Shown: piece after piece, positions 7,147 through 15,320 of the stretch
Position numbering within the stretch: position 1 is the stretch's first letter
Layout of the letters: every line of letters starts with the position of its first letter
DNA from: CADCWK01 sp964244115
GTDB lineage: Bacteria; Chloroflexota; Chloroflexia; Thermomicrobiales; UBA6265
Reading direction: 5' to 3'
DNA length: 16,476 bases
NCBI GenBank assembly: GCA_964244115.1
Contig: CAXTHM010000077.1
Coordinates: 1-16,476 of the forward strand
Position numbers and translations under genes: made by a program
Notes under the pieces: model-generated
Database searches by the model: none
Seen by the model: only the letters and a program-made list of their open reading frames with translations
Told to the model about the DNA's origin: nothing

Positions 7147-9198
7147 ATGTTTCGCTGTAAGGTCTGCGGTTGGCTCCACGCCGGCGAGACCCCGCCCGAT
7201 AGCTGCCCGTCCTGTGGCTCCCCCGCCGACCGGTTTCGGCCGGTCGTGACCGGGCTGGGCGGGTGGGTCGCAGACGCGACCACTCCGCTGCCGGGTGCTC
7301 GCCTCCGTCTGCTCGCCGTCGTGCCGGCCACGATCGAGAGCCCCTTCGCCCGGCACGACGGTCCCCGCCTCGACGTCGTGACGGGCGACAGCGCCTGGTT
7401 CGACGACAACATCCCCTGCATGCGGGCCTGCCCGGTCAACACCGACGTCGCGACCTACATCGGGCACGTCGCCGGTGGCGCCTTCGGGTTGGCGGCACAG
7501 CTCAACCGCGAGCAGAACGTCTTCGCCGGGACGTTGGGCCGGACCTGCTCCCGGCCCTGCGAGGAGGCCTGTCGCCGGACGGTGATCGACAGCCCGATCC
7601 AGATCCGGTCCCTGAAGCGAGTCGCGACCGACCATGCGTCGTCCGCCGCGCCCAGTGCCCGGCCAGCCCCCGAGCCCGAGCCCACGACCGGCAAGCGGGT
7701 CGCCGTCATCGGGGCCGGGGTGGCGGGCCTGACGGTCGCCCGTGAGCTGCGGCTCGCGGGCAACGCCGTGACCGTCTTCGAGCGGGACCAAGCTCCCGGC
7801 GGCCTGATGGTCTCCGGCGTCCCAGCCTGGCGCCTGCCGCGGGAGATCGCGGAGACCGACATCGCGACGATTACCGCGCTGGGCGTGATCGTCGAGACCG
7901 GCCGCGAACTCGGTCGGGATCTAACGATCAGGGACCTCTCGGCCCGATATGACGCCGTCGTAGTCGCGACCGGAGCGCAGGCGGTCGCGCGATTGCCGGG
8001 GATGCGGGACGCCGGAGTCGAGGCGTCCGATCCAGGCTCCGGCGTGATCGACGGCCTGTCGTTCCTGCGCCACGTCGCGGGCGGCGGGAAGCGACCAGGC
8101 GGATCGGTCGTCGTCATCGGCGGCGGTTACACCGCGTTCGACTGCGCCCGGACGGCCCGCCGGCTCGCCGCCGGGGCGGTCACGGTCGCGATGCGTCAGC
8201 GCGCGGCGACGCCCGTCGTCGCTGACGAGCTCAGCGAGGCCTTGGCCGAAGGCGTCACCGTGCTGGAGGGGCTGGCCCTCGTCGATATCGTCCGCGATGG
8301 TGATCAGGTGATCGGGGCCCTGCTCAGCGACGACGCCGGAGCGACTCGCACCATCCCCTGCTCGCTGATCATCGGAGCGATCGGCCAGGCGCCGGACCGG
8401 AGCGTCATCGACAGGCCACGCGGGACCGGGTCCGAAGACCGGGAGGATCTCACGGTCTCTCGGGACGGACGCATCAGCGGGTGGCCGAACGTCTGGCTGG
8501 CCGGGGATGTGGTCGAGGGGTCGACCTCGTTCATCGAGGCGATCGCCTCCGGCAAGCGGACCTCGACGGGCATCGCCCGGTGGCTTGGTCAGCAGCACCC
8601 GAAGGCGTCGGTCGAGGGAGCCGCCGACCTGACGCCCGTCCCACTAACCAAGGATGAGTCGACCATGGGCCTGGTGCCGGAAGACGACGAAGACGTCCCG
8701 ACGTGGACCCGTGACCTGCTCCATCGTCGCGTGATCGAGGGCGAGCCCTATCGCGAGATCGATCGGCAAGCGTCACACATCCCTGGGGTCGCCAGCCGCG
8801 GCCTGGAGAGTGGCGATCCCACCATCGAGATCGACGGCGGGATGACGGCCGAGATCGGGCAGGAGGAAGCGGCGCGCTGCCTCCAGTGCCAGGCCAACAT
8901 CTTCATCGACGGCGACCGCTGCATCCTCTGCAACGGCTGCGTCGATGTCTGCCCGTACGGCTGCATCGAGATGCTCGGGCTCGACCGGCTGGCGACCGTC
9001 GATGGCAGCCCGCTCCAGCAGGTGACCGGGCTCGGCCGGCACACGGTCGCCATGCTGATCGACGAGGACGCCTGCATCCGATGCGGCAAGTGCGTCGACT
9101 GGTGCCCGACCGCGTGCCTGACGATGTCGGCCCACCGCCCGACGCTGGGCGGTCAGGTCACCAGCTTCGACATCCGCGCCCTGCTCGCCGGGGACTGA
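7147..9198 (+). CDS. Rubredoxin-GltD-like-ferredoxin fusion flavoprotein oxidoreductase
   Basis: This 683-residue cytoplasmic redox protein combines four parts. Residues 1-32 are a rubredoxin-like iron site (C4, C7, C20, C23). Residues about 85-160 are a GltD/DPYD-type 4Fe-4S helical domain (C91, C95, C134, C138, C142). Residues 183-480 are a glutamate-synthase-small-subunit-like FAD/NAD(P) core with GAGVAG (189-194), a second nucleotide site GGGYTA (325-330) and AGD (452-454) for FAD. The tail has CLQC (578-581) and two ferredoxin-type 4Fe-4S motifs starting at C592 and C643. It should move electrons between NAD(P)H and a one-electron carrier. There is no glutamate synthase large subunit nearby, so a role in glutamate synthesis is unlikely to be assured. 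GGAAGGA five bases upstream supports the ATG. It follows the MFS gene by 63 bases and ends in a 17-bp hairpin. Confidence 0.88.
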   Translation: MFRCKVCGWLHAGETPPDSCPSCGSPADRFRPVVTGLGGWVADATTPLPGARLRLLAVVPATIESPFARHDGPRLDVVTGDSAWFDDNIPCMRACPVNTDVATYIGHVAGGAFGLAAQLNREQNVFAGTLGRTCSRPCEEACRRTVIDSPIQIRSLKRVATDHASSAAPSARPAPEPEPTTGKRVAVIGAGVAGLTVARELRLAGNAVTVFERDQAPGGLMVSGVPAWRLPREIAETDIATITALGVIVETGRELGRDLTIRDLSARYDAVVVATGAQAVARLPGMRDAGVEASDPGSGVIDGLSFLRHVAGGGKRPGGSVVVIGGGYTAFDCARTARRLAAGAVTVAMRQRAATPVVADELSEALAEGVTVLEGLALVDIVRDGDQVIGALLSDDAGATRTIPCSLIIGAIGQAPDRSVIDRPRGTGSEDREDLTVSRDGRISGWPNVWLAGDVVEGSTSFIEAIASGKRTSTGIARWLGQQHPKASVEGAADLTPVPLTKDESTMGLVPEDDEDVPTWTRDLLHRRVIEGEPYREIDRQASHIPGVASRGLESGDPTIEIDGGMTAEIGQEEAARCLQCQANIFIDGDRCILCNGCVDVCPYGCIEMLGLDRLATVDGSPLQQVTGLGRHTVAMLIDEDACIRCGKCVDWCPTACLTMSAHRPTLGGQVTSFDIRALLAGD

Positions 9199-9244
9199 CG
9201 GCCACGTCCGCACCGGACCAGGTGCCGAGACGCCAACGAAACGC

Positions 9245-9283
9245 CGTCCGGGCTCCCTCATGGCCGATGAGGGAGCCCGGACG
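9245..9283 (+). terminator. Perfect 17-bp hairpin after the flavoprotein gene
   Basis: A perfect 17-bp inverted repeat (arms 9245-9261 and 9267-9283) surrounds the loop GGCCG, 47 bases after the flavoprotein stop codon. There is no T-run after it. Position and stability make it the likely transcript end or 3' stabiliser. Confidence 0.75.
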
Positions 9284-9604
9284 CATCGATCTATCGGTGA
9301 CTGGTGGACGGTGCTTCAGTTCCTTGAGCCGCATCCAACGAGTGAGCCTGCTCACAGGTCCATCGGGAGCATCGAGGGCACGGGTCCCCCATCAGGCCGA
9401 CGGGCGTTGGGGTGTGGTGACGGCTGGCCTCACGCCCTGCGAAGCTCAGGGCCTGACCTGTCAACCTGCCAGATCCTCAGCCAGACGTGGAGTCGACGCT
9501 GATTTCGCATGTCAGCCACTCCTCGCATCACCTTCGACGCCCAGCGATCCTGTGTCCGCCTTCGGAGCGATCCCCGACTGGTGATGCATTGAATGGAGGT
9601 TATC

Positions 9605-9616
9605 ACCGAATTCGGT
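9605..9616. promoter_or_regulatory. 12-bp palindrome, possible operator
   Basis: ACCGAATTCGGT is a perfect palindrome in a locally AT-richer patch, about 340 bases before the regulator start. A dimeric DNA-binding protein, possibly the regulator itself, could bind it. No binding partner can be read from the sequence. Confidence 0.35.
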
Positions 9617-9627
9617 CGCCGTCAAGC

Positions 9628-9637
9628 GCGTTAACGC
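9628..9637. promoter_or_regulatory. 10-bp palindrome, possible operator
   Basis: GCGTTAACGC is a perfect palindrome 11 bases after the first one. The centres are about 22 bases apart, close to two helical turns, so both sites would face the same side of the DNA. Confidence 0.35.
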
Positions 9638-9952
9638 CAATTCTCAACCACCGGTTAGCGGATGGCTCGACCGACCCAACTGACGGTCACCCATGGGCCT
9701 GCACCCGTCAGTCTCACCCCGATCCAGCGGTGCTCCTGCCGCACGAGTCTGGAGACGGTCGTCACGGTAAGCACGTCCGGATGCCGGCACGGAGACCAGG
9801 CCAGTCCGGTAGACTGTCGCTTAGCATCGGCAGACCCTCTCCGAACAACCGGTCCATCTCCCTCGCGTCGTGGCATCCCGATCCGGTCATCAGCCCCACC
9901 GACCTGGCCCCCAGCGATTGCCCTGCGCCGCGCGAAGATGGGAAGCCCGATG

Positions 9953-12631
9953 ATGTCCGTCCCATTGCCCGACACGGATGAGACCGTCGCCGTGAGCCGC
10001 CTGCCACCGCTGGTCGGCCGCGAGCAGGAGATCACGACGCTGCTGGCGCTCGTCGCCACCCCCGGCAACCGCCTGATCACCCTCACCGGACCGGGCGGAG
10101 CCGGCAAGACGCGTCTCGTCATCCAGCTCGCCCGGCTGGCGGCCGAGCAGTTCCCGGCCGGCGTCTGGCTGATCCCGCTCTCGACCGTCACGGACCCGAC
10201 CCTGGTCGTCCCGGCCATCGCCGAGGCGGTCGCCGCCGAGGTGCCGGACCCGACCATCACCGTCGCCACGACCGTCAACGCCCGCCTGGCCGGGCGGAAC
10301 GGGCTGGTCGTCCTCGATAACGCCGAGCACGTCATCGGTGCGGCTCCGGCGCTCGCGACCCTCCTGGCCTACTGCCCGACCCTGACCATCCTCGCGACCA
10401 GCCGGGAGCGATTCCGGATCACCGGTGAGCAGGTCTTCGTCGTCCCGCCCCTCGCGCTGCCGCCGAGCGGGGCGACCCGGCTCGACGAGATCGCCGCCAG
10501 CGACGCGGTCCGGCTCTACGTCAGCCGGGCCCAGGCCGTCTCGCCGACCTTCCAGTTGACTGCGGGCAACGCCGCGGCGGTCGCGGAGATCTGTCGCCGA
10601 CTGGACGGGCTGCCACTGGCGCTCGAACTCGCCGCCGCCCGGGCCGACGTCCTCTCACCGGCCGCCCTGCTCGCCCGGCTGGAGCGGCGCCTCGTCCTCC
10701 TTACCGGCGGCAGCCGGGACCAGCCCGAGCGGCTCCGGACGATGCGGAACGCGATCTCCTGGAGCCACGACCTGCTCACCCCGGCCGAGCAGATCCTCTT
10801 CCGCCGGCTGGCCGTCTTCTCCGGTGGGTTCTCCCTGGAGGCCGCCGAGGAGATCTGCGCCTCGCGTTCCGGCGATACCGGCCTGACGCAGGCCGGTATC
10901 GACATCGGCGACGTCCTCGACGGCGTCATCTCCCTGGTCGAGAAGAGCCTGGTCCGCCCCTACGACGGCCCGAACGACGAGCGCCGCTTCCGGATGCTCC
11001 AGACCATCCGGGACTACGCCAGCGAGCGACTCGACGCCTCGGGCGAACGGGCCATGGTCGTCACCCGGCTGACCGAGTGGGTCACCGGGCTGGTCGAGCA
11101 GGCCCACACCGGCCTCCGGGAGGCGGACCAGGCCCGCTGGCTCGCCACCCTGGACGCCGAGGCGGGCAACGTCCGGGTCGCGCTCGGTGCCGCGGCCGGA
11201 GACGAGGTCGCGCCGCCGGGCAGCCCCGGCGAGGCGGCCCGGTTCGACCCGTCCCTGATCCTCCGGCTGACGGGGTTCATGTGGCGGTACTGGGCCCTGC
11301 GCGGTCGCCGGCGCGAGGGCCATGACTGGCTGATCCGCGCCCTCGGGATGCCGGGCGTCGAGAAGGCACCGATCGGCGATCGAGCCCTGGCGTCACTGAT
11401 CCTCGGGAACTTCGAGCGGGCCGTCGGCAACGTTTCGGGCGCCCGGGCGGCCTACGAGACAGCGCTGACCCTCTGGAGTGAGGACGGCGACACCGAGGGC
11501 GTCGCCGACGCCAAGACGAATCTCGCGTTGCTCGCCATCGTCGGGGGCGACTACGCCACCGCCCGGCTGCTGCTCGAGGAGACGCTGGTCCTCCGTCAGG
11601 CGCATCCGCTGCCCTACTCGATCGCCCTCACGATCGGGACGCTGGCCGAGACGGCCGTCCTCGAGCTGGATTTCGACCGTGGCGAGCGCCTCGCCCGGGA
11701 GGCGATCAGCATCCGGGAGACGATCGGCGACCACAGCGGGATCGCCTACTCGCAACTCCTCCTTGCTGAGATCGCGCTGCGCCGGAGCCAGTTGACCGAG
11801 GCGCAGGCGCTGATCGACGAGAGCCTGCGCGCCTTCACCCGGATCGAGGATCAGCTCGGGCTCTCCCTGGCCCACCGCATCGTCGGGCACATCGCGGCGG
11901 CGACGGATGGCCCGGAGCGACCGGCCCGAGCCGCGGCCGCCTACCAGCGGGCGCTGACCGAGCGGATCGCGATCGGCGATCAGGTCGGCATGGTCGAGTG
12001 CCTAATCGACATCGGCTGGATGATCGCGCGGGCCGCGGTGGCCGGCTACGGCGTCCCGCCGGACGCGATCGGGATCGTCAGCCCGATCCTCGGGACCGTC
12101 GACGACTACTTCCGGCGCTCGATGATGGTCCCCACGCCGTTCGACCGCCCTCGGCTCGATGAGACCCGGACGTTCCGGTCGGCTGGGCCGGGAGGGAAGT
12201 CGCAGCTCGCGGCGGTGCCCGTCGAGACCGTCGCCGAGCGCACCGTCGCACTCGTCGCGGCCTTCCTGGCCGGCGAGCCCATATCCGGGGGCGGCAGGAC
12301 CGACGGGAGCGTCGCCGCGGCAGCGTCACGGCTGACGAGCGGGACGGCAGACGCTTCGACCGTGAGCGCCAGGACGGCTCCGGCGCCAGCCCCGATCACG
12401 GGCGATCCGGTCAGCGGCACGGGTCCGACCGCGCAACACCCCCAGTTGACGAAGCGGGAGCGGCAGGTCCTGGAGCTGATCGCCGCCGGCCGGCTGGACC
12501 GGGAGATCGCGGCGGAGCTGTTCATCAGCCACCGAACCGTGACGACCCACGTCACGTCGATCCTCGCCAAGATGTCGGTTTCCTCCCGGACCGCCGCGGC
12601 GGCCACCGCCGTTCGCTTCGGCATGGTCTAA
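9953..12631 (+). CDS. LuxR-family regulator with NB-ARC ATPase and TPR domains
   Basis: This 892-residue cytoplasmic transcription regulator resembles the large ATP-binding LuxR proteins common in Chloroflexota and actinobacteria. The NTPase has the Walker A motif GPGGAGKT (residues 46-53), Walker B LVVLDN (118-123) and the ATSRERF sensor motif, followed by RLDGLPLALELAA typical of NB-ARC/AP-ATPases. A helical TPR-like region covers about 470-715. A low-complexity Ala/Pro/Thr linker runs to about 830. The C-terminal LuxR helix-turn-helix (832-892) shows LTKRERQVLELIAAG and HRTVTTHV. These proteins act as STAND switches: a signal on the TPR region triggers ATP-dependent assembly and DNA binding. 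I chose the ATG at 9953 because GGAAG lies seven bases before it; 9950 and 9938 are alternatives. The frame runs open to 9662 but without domain similarity. Its targets are not evident. Confidence 0.92.
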   Translation: MSVPLPDTDETVAVSRLPPLVGREQEITTLLALVATPGNRLITLTGPGGAGKTRLVIQLARLAAEQFPAGVWLIPLSTVTDPTLVVPAIAEAVAAEVPDPTITVATTVNARLAGRNGLVVLDNAEHVIGAAPALATLLAYCPTLTILATSRERFRITGEQVFVVPPLALPPSGATRLDEIAASDAVRLYVSRAQAVSPTFQLTAGNAAAVAEICRRLDGLPLALELAAARADVLSPAALLARLERRLVLLTGGSRDQPERLRTMRNAISWSHDLLTPAEQILFRRLAVFSGGFSLEAAEEICASRSGDTGLTQAGIDIGDVLDGVISLVEKSLVRPYDGPNDERRFRMLQTIRDYASERLDASGERAMVVTRLTEWVTGLVEQAHTGLREADQARWLATLDAEAGNVRVALGAAAGDEVAPPGSPGEAARFDPSLILRLTGFMWRYWALRGRRREGHDWLIRALGMPGVEKAPIGDRALASLILGNFERAVGNVSGARAAYETALTLWSEDGDTEGVADAKTNLALLAIVGGDYATARLLLEETLVLRQAHPLPYSIALTIGTLAETAVLELDFDRGERLAREAISIRETIGDHSGIAYSQLLLAEIALRRSQLTEAQALIDESLRAFTRIEDQLGLSLAHRIVGHIAAATDGPERPARAAAAYQRALTERIAIGDQVGMVECLIDIGWMIARAAVAGYGVPPDAIGIVSPILGTVDDYFRRSMMVPTPFDRPRLDETRTFRSAGPGGKSQLAAVPVETVAERTVALVAAFLAGEPISGGGRTDGSVAAAASRLTSGTADASTVSARTAPAPAPITGDPVSGTGPTAQHPQLTKRERQVLELIAAGRLDREIAAELFISHRTVTTHVTSILAKMSVSSRTAAAATAVRFGMV

Positions 12632-12646
12632 TCACCGAACGGGATC

Positions 12647-12661
12647 GGCCGAAACCCGGCC
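12647..12661 (+). terminator. Short hairpin after the regulator gene
   Basis: GGCCG and CGGCC form a 5-bp stem around AAACC, 15 bases after the stop codon. It is short and lacks a T-run, so it is only a weak terminator candidate. Confidence 0.2.
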
Positions 12662-12747
12662 AGGCGACCGGGCCGTCGGCATGCTGGCAACATCGGCGGT
12701 CAGGGATCCCGAGTAGGCATGACGGGGTGTCCGGCCGGAGATCAGAC

Positions 12748-12754
12748 GAGGAGG
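12748..12754 (+). promoter_or_regulatory. Ribosome binding site that sets the HdeD start
   Basis: GAGGAGG lies five bases before the ATG at 12760. It favours this start over the in-frame GTG at 12727, which has no such site and would add 11 hydrophilic residues. Confidence 0.75.
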
Positions 12755-12759
12755 CAGCG

Positions 12760-13626
12760 ATGGAAGACCGCGCGGTCGTCGAACAGGGCATCAACTGGGT
12801 CATGGCCTTCGTGGCCGGCGTCGTCGCGATCGGCTTCGGCGTCTACCTCCTCACCGATCCAGGCAACGCGACGGCCCTGATCGTCGGGATCGTCTCCTTC
12901 GCGCTGTTGCTGGGCAGCCTGATCCACCTGCTCCAGGGCCTGCGACGCCATGCCAACGAGTTCGCGGCCCGGGCGGCGATCCTCAGCGGCGGGGTCGGCG
13001 TCACGGTCGGCTCGATCGTCACCCTCGACCTGTTCTACGACTACCTCGACGACCAGGCCGCCCGGGTCATCCTCGCCAGCGGCCTGATCGTCTACGGCAT
13101 CCTGGGACTGGCCGGGATGCTCGTCCAGCGGATCGAGGGCACGGTCGTCCGCACGATCGTCACCTGCGCCTTCGCCCTCGGTTTCGCGGCGCTGCTGCTG
13201 TACTACAGCCAGGACGACCAGCTCAACACCCGCTGGTTCGGCGCCGCCCTCGTCGTGACCGGCCTGCTGCTCCTGGCGCTCGGCTATTTCGCCCGCAACC
13301 ATCAGACCCGGCTGCTGGCTCGGCGCGGCGGCGGCTCCAGTGGCGTCCCAGCGGGCGGTGCCGAGCGCAAGCCGGTCGAGCGCGGCGCGGCGCCCGCCGC
13401 GACAGGCCGACCGGAAGCCCCCGCGGCGACCACAGCGACGCGTGGTTCCCAGGCCCAACCTACGCTGGCGGCTCCCGCGGCGGATCGCCCGGAGGCGGTC
13501 ATCGCCCGACCCGCCACCACGGTGACCGCCGGCTCCGGGCAACCCGGCCAGGACACCCGTGACCGACTGCTGGACCGGGAGAGCGCCCAGCGACCCGAGC
13601 CGACACCACCGACGGGCCGGAACTGA
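12760..13626 (+). CDS. HdeD / DUF308 family membrane protein
   Basis: This encodes a 288-residue integral membrane protein with six predicted helices at about residues 11-31, 38-60, 72-93, 102-123, 131-150 and 159-178, arranged as the short-helix pairs of the DUF308/HdeD family. Escherichia coli HdeD is linked to acid resistance, but most members have no known activity. Residues 185-288 form a long hydrophilic tail rich in Ala, Pro, Arg, Gly and Thr, probably disordered. With Arg residues following the last helix it is likely cytoplasmic. The tail is longer than in typical family members. The gene stands between the regulator (128 bases upstream) and the LarA homologue (195 bases downstream). 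No shared function with either is apparent. Confidence 0.8.
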   Translation: MEDRAVVEQGINWVMAFVAGVVAIGFGVYLLTDPGNATALIVGIVSFALLLGSLIHLLQGLRRHANEFAARAAILSGGVGVTVGSIVTLDLFYDYLDDQAARVILASGLIVYGILGLAGMLVQRIEGTVVRTIVTCAFALGFAALLLYYSQDDQLNTRWFGAALVVTGLLLLALGYFARNHQTRLLARRGGGSSGVPAGGAERKPVERGAAPAATGRPEAPAATTATRGSQAQPTLAAPAADRPEAVIARPATTVTAGSGQPGQDTRDRLLDRESAQRPEPTPPTGRN

Positions 13627-13821
13627 CCGGGCCGGCGGGAGTGGACCGAGCGGCAGGTCTGGCACCAGGCCGTCCGTGAACCGCAACCCGGCGCCCGGCA
13701 TGATCTCGGCGGTGGTCGTAAGATCGTGTCCAGCGCGACAAGCGGCCGATGAGGTGGCGCCCGGCGCTCGCCTACGGCAGACGGCCCCGCCCAAAGCGGT
13801 GGCGACCAGGAGCGATCGGCG

Positions 13822-15129
13822 ATGGGGCTGGAGATCTTCGAGCGCGGCACCCTCCCCCGCTGGGTGCTGGTGAAGCAGCGGCTCGACAAGGCGGCGATCC
13901 CACCCGGCGGCATCGGCGCGGCGATCGCCGAGCAGTTCCTCCAGCCGGGCACCGGTGAGCGGATCCTGCCCGGCCAGCGTGTCGCCATCACGGCCGGCAG
14001 CCGCGGGATCGACCGGATCGCCGAGGTCCTGCTCGCCGTGGTCGCCGAGGTCCGGGCCCGCGGCGGCGAGCCGTTCATCGTCCCGGCGATGGGCAGCCAC
14101 GCCGGCGCCACCGCGGAGAGCCAGCTCGCCCTGCTCAACCACTACGGCGTCTCCGAGGCGACGATGGGCTGCCCGATCCCGAGCGGCATGGACGTCGTCC
14201 AGCTCGGCACAGTCGAGGGCGATGTCCCGGTCTTCTTCGACCGGATCACCTTCGAGCGGGCCGACGCCGTCATCCCGGTCGGCCGCGTCAAGGCCCACAC
14301 CGACTTCCGCGGCCCGATCGAGTCCGGCCTCTGCAAGATGATGGCGATCGGTCTCGGCAAGCAGCGCGGCGCCGACACGCTCCACGCCCGCAGCTTCGCC
14401 CACTTCAACCACCTCGTCCCGGCTGCCGCCGGACTGATGATGGACAAGGTGAACATCCCGTTCGGGATCGCCCTGATCGAGAACGCCTACAGCAGGCTCG
14501 GCATGGTCGAGGCGGTCCCGCACGAGCGCATCCTGGAGCGGGAGCCGGAACTGCTCATCATCGCCAAGGAGCGCATGGCCCGGCTCGCCGGGGACCGGAT
14601 CGATGTCCTCATGCTGGACGGGTTCGGCAAGAACATCTCCGGCGCCGGCGCCGACCCGAACGTGACCAACCGCGACCCGACCGGGCTGCTGACGATCCCC
14701 GGCCAGCCGGCCCTGCCCCTGATCCAGCGCGTCATCGTCCGCGACCTGACGCCGGAGACCGAGGGCAACGCCGCCGGGATCGGCTATCTCGACTTCGTCC
14801 TCGCGCGCGCGGCCGACAAGATCGACCGGACCAAGACCTACATGAACCAGGTCACGTCGAAGATGCCCTCCGGCGGTGGCCTCCCGATCGTGGCCGACCA
14901 CGACCGCCAGGCGATCTTCCTCGCGATCGCCTCCGCGATCAACACGCCGACCGAGCAGGCCCGGATCGCCCGCATCCCGAACACCAAGGATCTCGAGTAC
15001 CTCTGGATCTCGGAACCACTCCTGGCCGACCTGCTGGCCGCCGGCGCGGCCGACCAGATCGGCGAGCTACAGGCGATCGCATTCGACGCGGACGGGATGC
15101 TCGACACCGCGCAGGGGTACCCCGCCTGA
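13822..15129 (+). CDS. LarA-like nickel-pincer lactate racemase homologue (Lar_N domain)
   Basis: This 435-residue protein resembles the LarA superfamily, whose founding member racemises lactate with a nickel-pincer cofactor bound to a Lys and a His. Here H93 in GSHAGAT, H159 in VKAHTDF, K172 in GLCKMM and H188 in TLHARSF are candidates for the two catalytic His, the cofactor Lys and the nickel His. The K172-H188 spacing of 16 matches K184-H200 of Lactobacillus plantarum LarA. The usual DDxTR-type motif of the substrate site is replaced by GSRGIDR (59-65), so the substrate may be a different 2-hydroxy acid. No cofactor-synthesis genes (larB, larC, larE) are in the window. AGGAG (13808-13812), nine bases upstream, supports the ATG. 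No promoter was identified. Members are often annotated as Lar_N-domain or DUF2088 proteins. Confidence 0.82.
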   Translation: MGLEIFERGTLPRWVLVKQRLDKAAIPPGGIGAAIAEQFLQPGTGERILPGQRVAITAGSRGIDRIAEVLLAVVAEVRARGGEPFIVPAMGSHAGATAESQLALLNHYGVSEATMGCPIPSGMDVVQLGTVEGDVPVFFDRITFERADAVIPVGRVKAHTDFRGPIESGLCKMMAIGLGKQRGADTLHARSFAHFNHLVPAAAGLMMDKVNIPFGIALIENAYSRLGMVEAVPHERILEREPELLIIAKERMARLAGDRIDVLMLDGFGKNISGAGADPNVTNRDPTGLLTIPGQPALPLIQRVIVRDLTPETEGNAAGIGYLDFVLARAADKIDRTKTYMNQVTSKMPSGGGLPIVADHDRQAIFLAIASAINTPTEQARIARIPNTKDLEYLWISEPLLADLLAAGAADQIGELQAIAFDADGMLDTAQGYPA

Positions 15130-15143
15130 TCGTCCAACGATCA
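15127..15143 (+). terminator. Small hairpin overlapping the stop codon of the LarA homologue
   Basis: TGATCGT and ACGATCA form a 7-bp stem with a 3-base loop. The first arm includes the TGA stop codon. No T-run follows, so it is a weak terminator candidate. Confidence 0.3.
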
Positions 15144-15201
15144 CGGCCACGCTCCCCGCGGTCGACTCAAGGGTGAGAGCCGGACGACTCGACCGGGCCG
15201 C

Positions 15202-15207
15202 TATACT
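15202..15207 (+). promoter_or_regulatory. Possible -10 element for the small membrane protein gene
   Basis: TATACT lies in the gap after the LarA homologue, in the context CGCTATACT, the same nine bases as before the deacetylase gene. No good -35 box is visible. It would give a leader of roughly 105 bases. Confidence 0.35.
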
Positions 15208-15320
15208 GGCAGGACGGACGGACTGACGGACCGCCGCGGCCGAGCGGTCGCGATTCGATCCGGGTCGTCTGGCGACTCTTCGCCGGCGTGACCCGCACCG
15301 CAGGAAGGGAGCGACAGGGT

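Larger units (their letters stand above)
9199..9952. other. Long gap before the LuxR-type regulator
   Basis: This gap of 754 bases has no supported gene. It contains the 17-bp terminator-like hairpin (9245-9283), a small hairpin GCCCTG/CAGGGC (9434-9452) and two perfect palindromes at 9605-9616 and 9628-9637. Frames open here give Pro/Ser/Arg/His-rich translations typical of non-coding GC-rich DNA. The part from 9662 is in frame with the regulator but lacks any domain. Confidence 0.55.

Noticed and set aside
9662..9952. 97-residue N-terminal extension of the LuxR/NB-ARC regulator
   Set aside because: The translation is Pro/Ser/Arg/Cys-rich and unrelated to the family. A ribosome site (GGAAG) lies seven bases before the ATG at 9953, after which the usual VGRE-type start of the ATPase follows.
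9487..9981. 164-codon + strand frame in the gap before the regulator
   Set aside because: It is His/Pro/Ser/Arg-rich without any domain or convincing ribosome site, and overlaps the regulator start.
12742..14901. 719-codon open frame on the - strand
   Set aside because: It lies fully opposite the HdeD-family gene and most of the LarA homologue, both with clear family motifs and ribosome sites. Its translation is Asp/Gly/Arg/Val-rich with no domain, as expected for the antisense of GC-rich codons.
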